Below, one piece after another: positions 32,834 to 43,220 of a stretch of 64,000 bases of DNA. Numbering within the stretch: the first letter of the stretch is position 1; each line of letters begins with the position of its first letter. The translations under genes were made by a program, and so were the position numbers. The stretch comes from Taenia hydatigena. Its lineage: Eukaryota; Platyhelminthes; Cestoda; Cyclophyllidea; Taeniidae. A model generated the notes under the pieces. That model was not told the DNA's origin and ran no database searches. It saw only the letters and a program-made list of their open reading frames with translations. The stretch covers positions 28,683,573 through 28,747,572 of the forward strand of contig JADWOT020000001.1 of the NCBI GenBank assembly GCA_036345935.2. The letters run 5' to 3'.

Positions 32834-35800
32834 ACTTATCCATCCTAACTAAATGCCTGATGAATTCTGGACACATTCACTCTGCCATAATCCAGTCCAG
32901 ACGTCATTTACCTTGCTTTGGCCCAAAACTCGTGTCGTAACACAATCTCACTTTACAGGTATTGTCAAATACCAATTCGTAACTATTGAGAACATAAATG
33001 CGGACTTTAAATTGTCGTGAAGACATAGAGAGCTCATTCTTATATTCTTGGAGAGAATGAAAGTGAAATGTCTTTTTTGTAAAACAGGAACTGAAGAAGA
33101 AGTGTAAGAGCAGCGAGTGTCAAGAGCAACCAAGAAGAGAAAATGCAAAAAAGGATGCATCCGCAAAACTAAGAATTGGCATAGCTAAGAGAATCAAAGT
33201 GTGCCAAGTTATCCAACAGTTGACAGATAACTAGCGTCGATGACTGAACCACAAGGATTATTTCTCATGCCTTGGAAGTAGTTTCAATGGAAATCCACCT
33301 TCATCTCAAAGAGATGGCACTCATCTCATGTGACGCAGATTGCACATGTGTTAGGAGAGGATTCTGCTGCTGGAGAGGAAGACTTTATGTAGCTCAGTTC
33401 AACGCCGCATCGGAGCCTTATTTGCGCCACAAGCTGACTCTCTCCTATCCTTACCCTAGCATATTTCAAATTTTCTAAGTAACATGCTTCTTCTCAATCC
33501 GTTTCCCTTATCAGTCACAGAGCCTTGCGTACTTTAACAGGCACAATATCTGCCCCAAGCATTCCTTTGCCAATCATTGCATAATAGTTTTGTTATGCAT
33601 GGGAAGATAAGTAAGTTACACTAAGAGTCATTTGAGTCGCACAAAGTTGCCTTATTATTATACGATCAACTCTTCCATCTTCCATGTATTGCGAGGTCTG
33701 CATCCACATTCCGTAGGTCCATTAGCGTTTGAAGTCTTGAAGGAGAAATTGTAGGAGCAGTACTGCGACTGGCAACCACTTTCCTGCTGTCCACCATCTG
33801 TTCACCAAATTGCAGTCCTCATCACTGGCCGAGTCGAAGATAAACTTATGAGGAATTCGAAGCACTAAGAAACTGCATTCCGATACTTTGCTGTTTGGAT
33901 CGCATCTAATCTGTACCGTCTGTTATAACATTTAAAGGCATTTTCATCGCTTCACATTAGCAGGCTTGGAGATGGGATCGAGGATAGGCAGAATTCTGTG
34001 CCCAATCATAGCAGATACTAGATTGCGTAAACTTTGGGTTATTTTTGTTGAAAAATGGGAATCTGTTGAGGTTTATAAGTCTGCGCAAAGTGTCATCTCG
34101 TTGTGGCAGTTTTCTAAGAAGAATGTAAAAGAATAGCCGCACCACTAGAAGGACATTAACTTCAATAATTTGCAACATACTGAACGGAAAATATAGAATT
34201 GATCACACCGCCATCTTAGCATGTTCTCCCCAAATCTGCTTTATCTGTCGTATTCTTCATTGAATAAGAATTGTGGGGTCGGATTGACGTGATTAAGGTC
34301 ATTTATTGTGTTCCTCATAAAAGAATAATGCTTTTCATAAGGGGTAGATCTGAATTATTTGTGGTGGCCCACAGGAGCATAAGGCGGGGCTAGCACAGCA
34401 TACACACTTGATTAAGTCAGAAGGCACCTAAGCTTTAGCCATCTGGACGTTGGTATGGTTTCACGCGTAGCCCAGCATTAGCGCTTGAGAAAGTGAAGAA
34501 TTCATTTTTAATTGAAGCCTGCGTCCCTGATCTCCGTTAGGCTGCGTTAGGATCGACATGACAGAGCAGGGTAGGACTGAAACTCATTTGCTCTACTTAA
34601 AACGAAGAGCTTGATATTGTGGATGATGTCGCCTGCCCTTTTAGGGCCACCAGTAGCACCATTAAATCCTAGCATTATTCCTAAACTTAACAAACTGGCA
34701 AACCATTTAAAAGGAGGAAAGAATATATCCCTGCATGTCGTCCAATAATTCCTTATGAATAGAAGCGATCTAATTCATTCTTAATTCGGCTATCCGCACG
34801 ACCCATGTCTAGTTGAAGCATGGAAAGATTGCCAGATTGCCAAAACCGCTTTGAGACCCAACGCTGAAATCGTAACGTGGCGCTATGGAGAGGATACGAT
34901 GAATGCGTCTTATGTGATGGGTTCACTGACATCATTCAAATAGCCATAGGGCTATTGATAGGAAATAACGGCAAGCAGAACCTCGTTGGTGACCACAGCC
35001 CACTCCGGAACCTTTTTCCTGTCCTGCAAATATTAGGTTGCAATTAGACCAATGTAATACATCAAACCCTACACCTGCTAGGTTTGATGTGCCAGCACGC
35101 ATTCTTAGTATTATCTTACAAAATAACAAATTTAATAGGCATAGCCAAGAAAGAACTGTGCGCTTACATAATGTGCCTCAGCCTCATATTTATTTTCGGC
35201 CCTATATATTCAAATTAATTTCCATAAATTCAACCTTACGGCAGCTGTACTTGAAAGGTTCACACACAAACGAATTGATGAGTGATTTCGTTAATGGAAT
35301 AGGGTCTTTAATTATTCTCATAGGTACTGTATCCCTCTTCTTCGAGAAGATGTTGCTGTGCATGTAGTCCTTTCGTACTTAATTCATTCGGGCATATGAG
35401 ATAAAGGCTACTACCTTTGCTCTTGGAAACCCATAACACTTTTGAGACAGGCACTTGACACCGAAATCAGTTCATTATTGTTCGCCTTTGCATTTTATCG
35501 GAAGAAGGAAGGTGCAATGCTTGGTTTAGAGTCGAGCACTTGGATACTCTCCTTGAATGTTGAATCAGAGGTCTCAGCCGAATTGTGGCATTTTTGCTTT
35601 AAGCTTTGTGGTAATTAACTTTGATGCACATTTATGCATTGGTTTGTGATGAAGTGCAAGGCAAGTTAAAGGAGGTGACTATCGAATCCACCACACCTAC
35701 TCAGCTATCCATCTAGAAATAGCTATACTCATCGCATTTTCTTTTACCTAAATAATTTTCAAAACGGCAAATACTTGATTTAAAACATATCATGCTATAG

Positions 35801-37000
35801 TATAAGAAGCTGGAGATTAAGGAGGAAAATTCGCCAAATTTCTCTGTCTTATCTGATTTTTCAGGTTAGCATTTCGGCACCAAAAGTAGACACGAGAAGG
35901 CAGCAATGAAATGCAGAAGAATGTAGAGGCATAGATATCACCTTAGTGTAAATAATCGCTTAAGTAAAAAAGAAAACCGTACCAATGTTGATGATGTTCG
36001 CAATTTGGCTGATTCAAACTGACAGTACCTCCATGTCATCAGGTAGACTGCATTGCGGCAGCAATTAATCAATGCAAATCCCAGGTACGTGTAGAAGAAG
36101 GTTGCGCAGACTGCTTCTGTCAGCATCATCATCAAGTCACAGAATCATAAACCCTGCGCCAATGTGGCTACCTCACCCATCGTCGACGAGAAGACGAGGA
36201 TTTAGAATTGAAGTGTGTGAGCGACAACTCATATTTTATCCAAACGTGCCAAATGCGAGTGAATGGAATTTATACGACTTTGTAGACGATCCGTTTCCAT
36301 TATCGGCGAGAAGACGAACTACCACTTTAGTGCTGATAAGACGCTTGTCTGTGTTCGAGAGATGGGAGAGAAAGCAGAAGTAAAGAGCTGAGGTGGCAGT
36401 CCCGCCGACCTCTTCCCAACAGGTGATTTGAGTTGACTTCAAACATCTTCAAAAGCTGTTTTGCGCATTAGCTGACCAACTTCATTCGTTACTTGCTCGA
36501 TTATTATTCTTGTCAATTTGTGCTGGTGTTGAATAATGAGTTAAACCTACCAAACTCCAATTGACTGCATTGCAGGTAAGCGCAGAAAAGCACCGCTCGG
36601 GCTAATTCGCTTTCCGATGATGTTAGCATTAGGCAAACTAGACTGCTGCTTTGCGAGCCAAAAAACGAATTTATGAAGCTTATTTGTAACCACAAAGGTT
36701 GTCCTCTCTCTGTTATTTGTCACCACCTCCACTTGGCAGCATCCGGATTATGTGTTCAGGGTAGAAGCTCATTTTCGTCCGTTGGTACTTCGTAGCTACG
36801 GTATTCAATTCCTCATAGCCGATGCACAATCGTAGAATACCATCGCTTTTCTCTGCCAGAACGATAGGAGCGACCCACAGCAAATGAAGGCTTTATATTC
36901 GCGGCTCGAATCGACCCTTCTACTAGACGATGTGTCTTTCCAGCAGGGAGGTTGGCATGCATCAAGACGTCGCCGGTGTCTATAGTACGCTTTACAATGT
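32834..37000 (-). repeat. Near-identical inverted repeat, right arm
   Basis: Reverse complement of 26216-30382, ended by the N run. The mismatches to the left arm are isolated substitutions, mostly transitions. See the left-arm entry for contents. Confidence 0.97.
36756..36998 (-). mobile_element. Gypsy reverse transcriptase fragment, mirrored copy
   Basis: Mirror of 26218-26460. The gap begins about two bases beyond the first recognisable codon, so a repetitive Gypsy element probably stopped the assembly here. Confidence 0.65.
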
Positions 37001-37100
37001 NNNNNNNNNNNNNNNNNNNNNNNNNNNNNNNNNNNNNNNNNNNNNNNNNNNNNNNNNNNNNNNNNNNNNNNNNNNNNNNNNNNNNNNNNNNNNNNNNNNN
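37001..37100. other. Assembly gap of exactly 100 N
   Basis: Uniform 100-base run of N, the usual placeholder for a gap of unknown size. Frames that read through it are not real. Confidence 0.99.
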
Positions 37101-38390
37101 ACTTATATCCATACAGCGAAACATGCACGTGAGGAGACCTTGCAGTTGACAAGTAACCGTCAACAGTCACATTAAGAAGACTTTGCATCTACTCCAACAA
37201 ATATGTGTGTAAAGAAAGCAAATCGACACTTAAAGTACCTCACAACAATTAAATAACTAAAAACAACAAAGAGGTACTCAATGCCTACCGGGTTCCCGAC
37301 TTTTGGCGGCGGATAAAGGCGCATTAACCCAAAATAATTATCCCCGAGAACGCGCACCACTTACGCAAGTCGCGCACAAACCTGCCCAAACAATTTAAAG
37401 CTCGGCAGGTAAAACAAACAACCTTAAGTTTTTATGTATCTTTGATAAGACCATAATTACAACAAATACTAACAGTTTGGACTTTTGCGTATAATTTAGG
37501 TAGCAAACGTACCAATAACAATCTACAATTTGTGTCATTAAAATAAATGCGTAATAGTGATATTGTAATGTTTGTCAGCAAATCGTAAAAGTATTTCAAG
37601 TCACAGCAAGCCATGCCATTTTGTCAACTAGCTGTACACTCTTATTTACTTAAAGCATGTGTTTTGTAGCAAGGTTCATAGTCAAAGCGAATAGACGCGT
37701 TGCTCAATTGGAGCAATGGATTGACCTCACTCACGTGGTCTTGCAGGTGTCGTTCACCTTTACATAAGATGCGCATTTGTACGAATTCCTGCTTAAAATC
37801 TTGTTGGTTGGTGAGTTGTGAGCTACGTTTCCAGATGGCAATTTTTGGTTGCGATGTCCGCACATCCCACTACACGTAGACGCAGTAACACAGTAGCTAC
37901 AATCGTAATTGCTTCCTGATTTGAGCATCAACCACATTGACGCTTTTATTGTTTAGTGGAGTGCTACCTGAGCTTCTGCTTCTTGTGGCAGCTGTCATGA
38001 CATGACTGCTAATTGTCTGAATTTACCTGATCTGCCACTAACCCCAATGCAATTGTGAAAACGGGTTCGATTCTGCTGGGATAGTTGATCATGATAAGAG
38101 TGGGAGCGCTCGACAATTTAACTGGATTACCTTTTGTGTCAGGAGACATGAGAAGGCTAAGAGAGTATGATGCATGTTTACTGAGCCACAGACAATGTTA
38201 GGGCTAAGAATCGCACCCGTAATCTCCCACTCTTGTGACTTTGTCAATGCGGTCCCTTCTCCCTCTCCTCCTCTTTCTTCTCCTTCTCCTCATAATCCCA
38301 CTTCCAAGCCAGCTCCTTAGTGTGAGTTTCGAAGTGTCCCTTGAATTCAAAAGAAGGAAAATATCAGGGTGGGATGCATATATTTAACCG
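37101..38390 (-). pseudogene. Y3: 5' part of a third Y copy, cut by the gap
   Basis: On the minus strand this matches 6100-7430. The blocks are about 38250-38041 (ends at the same GT donor position, frame shortened), 37614-37432 (YFYDLLTN, then frameshifted) and 37360-37292 (MRLYPPPKVGNP). The remainder of Y would lie in or beyond the gap. X3 starts on the other strand immediately to the right, giving the same divergent layout as at 3.5 kb and 7.4 kb. Confidence 0.45.
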
Positions 38391-38700
38391 ACAGTGGAAA
38401 ATGAGTTGCTGGAACACCTTTTACCGATGACTGCATCATCTCATACTTTATCGCTGACTTTTTATTCGTTCACTCCTCTTATTGCATTACCACTGGACAT
38501 GATCCACGAAGACCCCTTAATTCTGCCCTTAGCTTTCTTATTATCCAGATCACCCTCGAAGCCCAACAACACAACACGACAGACGCAGAAAAGCATGACT
38601 CGGCGTGGTATTTAGTTCTCTGCACCGCATGTCACTTAATGTCCTTCAATCTGTCAACATTAACTGCAGCTATTTGGTCGTCGACTCTCTCCTTGTCCAG

Positions 38701-39665
38701 ATCGTTTACAAAGCCGCACTTTTCTCAGTCACTCGCGACCACTCTGGTACACTTATTGCACGCTGTCACGTGCATTTCAAATTGCCGTCTTCGATCCATC
38801 GATCGATATGTCAGGCGCATCGTCGCCAATTTCATATTTCCGTGACTTAAGCGCGATGCTGTCGAAAGAAGGAGTGCTGTATGCCGTATTTCTGCTCGCG
38901 TATGTGAGCTTTGCACTGCTCAATCTGAGCAGTGCGCTGAACCTACTCACATGGTCGTACCTGTGGGTAATTGTTAGTATCGCTGGAACCCTTGTCGACT
39001 GTAAGTGTGCCCATTTCGCTGATAAATCTGCTGCCTTGTAGATGTGACAAGGAGGGAAAGTGAGGCGGGAGAGCGCCACCAGCGCTCAGTTGGAGTTGAG
39101 GTGAGACCCTATGGGCGCCGCCACCGAAGGCTGCCACCGGCCTCAGTGGACCGGGAGACAACCACTTATGCAATCTCTTCTCTTCGTGACGAGGAGGTTG
39201 CACCGGCCACTGAGGCCGTGTGTCTAGGCACCGATCCAAGTGAGTCTCACTCCCTTCTCTCCCTCCTCCTCCTCCTCCTCCTCCTCCTCCTCTGCGTACT
39301 GGTCAAACCACTTTGTAGGAGTTGCATAGCGGCTCTAGGTCAAGACTTACTTCATGCTGTTGTGCTTAATCACTTGTTTGGGCAGCTAGCAGTAGCATTA
39401 GCGTTATTTTCACTCGAAACCACTTAACTTACAGGCTTTAGCCACATCGGCATAGTTTTGTTCCTTCTTTTAGCTGAGCGCTGGTGGCGGGAGTGGAATG
39501 CTCAACACCCCCGTAAGCTCTCCACACTCAAACATTTTCCTCTTCCTCATTTCGCATCCTCACCCTTCTCTTCTTCCATTGGTTATTTTAGGGCCAAAAC
39601 ACCAAACCGGAGTAAGAAGAGGACGCGCAGGAAGATGGCGCATCTTCTGCTGTTTAAATTGTTAG
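38701..39665 (+). CDS. X3: best-preserved X gene, multi-exon membrane protein
   Basis: Four exons with matching phases: 38701-39000 (after TTGTCCAG, donor GTAAGT), 39042-39239 (41-nt intron, donor GTGAGT), 39474-39512 (39-nt microexon, donor GTAAGC) and 39592-39665 (after TTATTTTAG, stop TAG). Exon 1 reads FQIAVFDPSID, MSGASSPISYF, then MLSKEGVLYAVFLLAYVSFA and NLLTWSYLWVIVSIAGTLVD: two likely membrane helices. Exon 2 is Arg-rich (GERHQRSVGVEVRPYG, RRHRRLPPASVDRE). Exon 3 has ERWWREWNAQHP. Exon 4 in the spliced phase is basic and ends CCLNC; in another frame it reads KKRTRRKMAHLLL. The first in-frame ATG is 38808, but coding similarity to X2 extends upstream, so a 5' exon is probably missing. 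It is the only copy without stops or frameshifts. Function not recognised. Confidence 0.6.
39262..39292 (+). repeat. (CTC)n microsatellite in an intron of X3
   Basis: Longer version of the tract at 4364-4389, directly after the exon 2 donor. Confidence 0.85.
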
Positions 39666-39949
39666 GGATCACTCACCTCGTTTTTTTTTCCCTTTCTCCC
39701 TATCCCTCTTTCCCACACCCCATAGTATGATTGTATCGTGCTAACAGAGTTATGTTGCAGCAATACCTTCTTTTTGCCTTCTATGTGGGCAGGATGGGGT
39801 GGGTGGTAATGAGACGAGCATTAGTGGACTGGGTGAGTGGGTGTGAGAGGCGCCACCGCTTTAAAATATTGATCAACGGTGTCAGTTCTAGTAAGAAATG
39901 AGTGAACAGGGCTATCAGCGATTTAGCTTACCGACTATGCGACAGACAT

Positions 39950-40540
39950 CCCGTAATATAGCAATTTAATGGGCATACACATTCCCGATGTGCTCTTTCC
40001 ACCTCACATCTCGCATTACCTCTCCTGTAGCGTCCCGAGGCTTCCTCGAAGGCAAAAGAGGGCAGAATGCTAGGGTAGAATATATATATTTATATATATT
40101 CAACGGACAGAGGAAAATAGGTTGCTGGCATGGCCCGGATGCCAGCCCACGCAGCTAGAGCAGTATGGCCACCTCTGTGACCTTGGTTTGAAACCGGTAG
40201 TTCCAACAAACAATGTACTACATCTCCCTTCAACATCGGCTACCATGTTATTCTAATGCCTTGCACTCTGCATAAGATCGCCAAAATTGTGCAACGACAA
40301 ACTGAACTAGAGTGATTGGCCAGCTGTCGAATGAGCATGAACATGAAGGAATGGCTAAAAAATAGCGTACCGTTGCATAGCAATGGCCACGACGCACTAT
40401 CTCTCGCAGGCAACGATTCGCAAGCGTAATCCCTCCCACATCGCAACATAACTGCTACGATCCGAGAACGAATGCAAACAGGTCCGATAATGGATGAGTA
40501 GACTCGTTCATAAAGTTGTTTCCACCCCATCCTTTCCACC
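39950..40540. repeat. Right flank of X3 with dispersed repeat D
   Basis: Collinear with 5060-5560 of X1. Includes an AT microsatellite (TATATATATTTATATATATA) at about 40080-40100 that is shorter in X1. A 99-codon minus-strand frame (40240-40539) is not conserved in X1. Confidence 0.6.
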
Positions 40541-41160
40541 CTGCCTTAAGTAGCCAGGATATGAGTTCACATCAGCGGGTCAGTGCAAAATGTCAGATAA
40601 TAATTGTGAGATCAAATAACTCACTTTTAGCAGTGCCACATTTTAGTAGCCAAAGCAGTTCTAAGTATGCACATCACAATCTCAGTTAAATATAAATTCG
40701 GGGCCAAAATATTTGCGCTAAAATATATATTGTTGCATTTGTCATTATGCTTGGCATCGCTAACCCACTAATGCCACCTCGCAAAATTTAATGCGCGCAA
40801 ATAATTGTATTATTGTGCTTGTTAATGCGCTACTCTTATCACACAAATCACCCCTTGTTTTTAATTGTCGTTGCCATGACCACAATTGACGCTTCGCTCT
40901 AAGGTGACGACGCGGTGGTTTGACTGACATTTCTGCTGGCTCAACGTCTCCTCGTGCGGTGATGGCGATTTCTCGCATTGAATCATTGTTATGGACGGGC
41001 AAAAGGGCTTCCAAGTTCGCGTTTGTATTAAATGCCAAAGTGCTAAAATTCTAAGCATTTCTGTTGGTAAGTTCATTTTTACACGTCTTAATTATGCTAT
41101 TTGTTAGTGTGGATAGCTGCTGCAGATAGATCGACCTTAACAAGTTTAGGTTGACTGGAT
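40541..41160. other. Interval without supported genes
   Basis: A 92-codon minus-strand frame at 40760-41038 (RGDVEPAEMSVKPPRRHL) has no repeat partner and no clear splice sites. Nothing else supported. Confidence 0.35.
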
Positions 41161-41167
41161 GCAGTTG

Positions 41168-41530
41168 TCATGCAAGCAGCACCGGTAATGTGAGTTGATG
41201 AGAAAGAGACGGCGTTGCGAAGCTAGTTGCATCCTGGTCCACTGAGGCCGATGGCAGCTTCTGTTGATGGCGTCTGCACAGTCTCACCTCTACTCCAACT
41301 GTGGACTGGTGATGCTCCCTCGAATCACGTTTCCTCGTTATCAGACGTACGAGGCGGCGCAATTATTGGCCAAGTGGGAAGGAAGTGAAGCTCAATTAAC
41401 TGCTCCAATTGAGCAATGCGAAGCTGGCGAAAGCAAGCAGAAATATTGCGTAGACCATTTTTCTGTCCGACAGCATCACAATCAGATCGCCGAAAAGTAA
41501 AATCGCGACGATGCGGCCAACAAATCAAAT
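41168..41530 (-). pseudogene. X4: diverged fragment of the X gene
   Basis: On the minus strand ATG CTG TCG begins MLSDRKMVYAIFLLAFASFA, then LLNWSS and TAA at about 41396-41398. Downstream, 41330-41168 matches X exon 2 (STVGVEVRLCRRHQQKLPSASVDQD). The small intron between them is still present in diverged form, so this is a DNA-level duplicate rather than a retrocopy. Two exons survive. Confidence 0.55.
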
Positions 41531-43220
41531 AAAAGGATTGGATTTGTGAAGTGTTGTCCTGTAAGATTGATTGGGATGATGAGAAGGAGGGCGAGGTGGA
41601 GGAGGGAGGAGAAGGAGGAGTAAGAGGTATAGTTACGTGTTAATAAGGTTAAAAGTGCTTGACTGCTAGGTCTCATTTTTTAAGATGTCTGATTTTGGAA
41701 TTTGTTTGTGTATGTGTGGTTCTTAAAAATTGTTTGGGGTTCAAAGGTGCTAAGTGCGTTGCAGTCGCGTAGGTGGATGGGTTCAGATCGTGGATTTAGT
41801 ATGATCCGTCGCCCTATGGCCACACTTCTCATTGTTTTAGCCTTCTCCTTATGTCGACCACCACAGGATGGTGAAGGCTATATGGCATTCCAGTGGTTGC
41901 AGTGATGCTCAAGCCAGATCCAGACTGGTGCCTACAACAAGGCTTAACTATTCTGTCGCCGTCGTGGTCTTTGGGCAGTTACGCTGACTGGAGTCTACTG
42001 AATTCTCGATTAAAGAACCTCGCAAAGTGGCCTAATGACGTGATTGGGATTGCATAGATGCTGAAACCGACTTCTCACTGTAGACATGCGACGATCTTCT
42101 CTGCATGGAAGTTAGGTTTAGACGAACTGCTCTTGTACATCTGAATGGTCAATGGATTGCAAGCAATGCTGCTGCCACCTCACTTTGGCAAAAGTACCGC
42201 AACATTCGCACTCGTAGTCGACATGGAATCCTTCAGCCTCCTCAAGAACATTTAGTTTAATTAAGCAATGGTGTGGAAGCTACTTTATAACCTCATAATG
42301 CTAGGCTGTCCTCAAATCCATCGTGTTAATGTGTAGCTTTGATTACCCAAATGGTTTGTCTTTACACTACTGCAAAAGGTCGTTTTATTTGAGCTTGAGT
42401 CCTCCGTAAAGAAGAGAAGGATGCTAACCTAAGGAAGGAGAGGCGAATGGTGGTTATGCAATTGTAAATCATTGTCTGCGTCACATTTAACGCGAAGCGT
42501 CCTACTCAGATCAACATCGAAAACGGTTTTGTCAATTGTAGTTTGGATGTGTTTTACCCAACGTGGACAGAATCAGTTCCGGTGGTGCCCTCTTTCTGCG
42601 CTGTTAAAGAGTTTATTAGGAATAAGCAGAGCTAGGCCTAACCATGTTGATGGTGGGCGAAATTATTCTGACAGCTCATCTCAATCATGCGACTATCCTC
42701 TCAGAAAGGAAGAGGACAATTTCTATGCAATTTCTTTGCACTGATAGCCTGCATGCCAACGAGGGCGTCAGTAGGAGAGATCACATTTCGGCTACGTTGA
42801 AGGGTCCATACGGGGTGACCAGCAGGTAACCCAAATGCTGTTAAGAGCGATCTCCTCGATTTTTCCAAACAATGCATCAACACACTCCCAAAGGCATGTG
42901 TTGTTCAGGCCCTGGTTCTCACTGCCATAATGGGACATAACCTCCTTCCATGAGGTCAGGGCAGCACTGACCACAGAGACAAGGAGGAGAGCACAGTTGT
43001 AGAGGCTTAATCGAGCGTTTTATACATAGTCGTCTGAAAGACAAAGTGTAGTGTCGTTGATTCTCCTGTCATCACATCGGCACTTGCTAATGTTGATAGA
43101 TCGCTGTCTGTTTCGGTATATCGGCATGACTGAAGTAGACGTGGTAGACTGAACCATTCCCTTTGGCTAGAAACGTTCGATTTTAGCACATCCTCATGCA
43201 CAAGTATCATTATTCACCTT
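41531..43220. other. Interval with weak coding hints
   Basis: The minus-strand stretch 43000-42780 reads ALLLVSVVSAALTSWKEV and later NTCLWECVDALFGKIEEI, which looks like a secreted protein start, with a TATAAAA-like sequence upstream (complement near 43020). It has no ATG and no splice confirmation. No repeat partner seen. Confidence 0.25.

Noticed and set aside
36805..37188. Open frames that run through the N gap
   Set aside because: They exist only because N is translated as X.
42780..43000. Secreted-protein-like frame on the minus strand
   Set aside because: Not called as a gene: no ATG, no confirmed splice sites, no second copy. Mentioned only in the interval entry.
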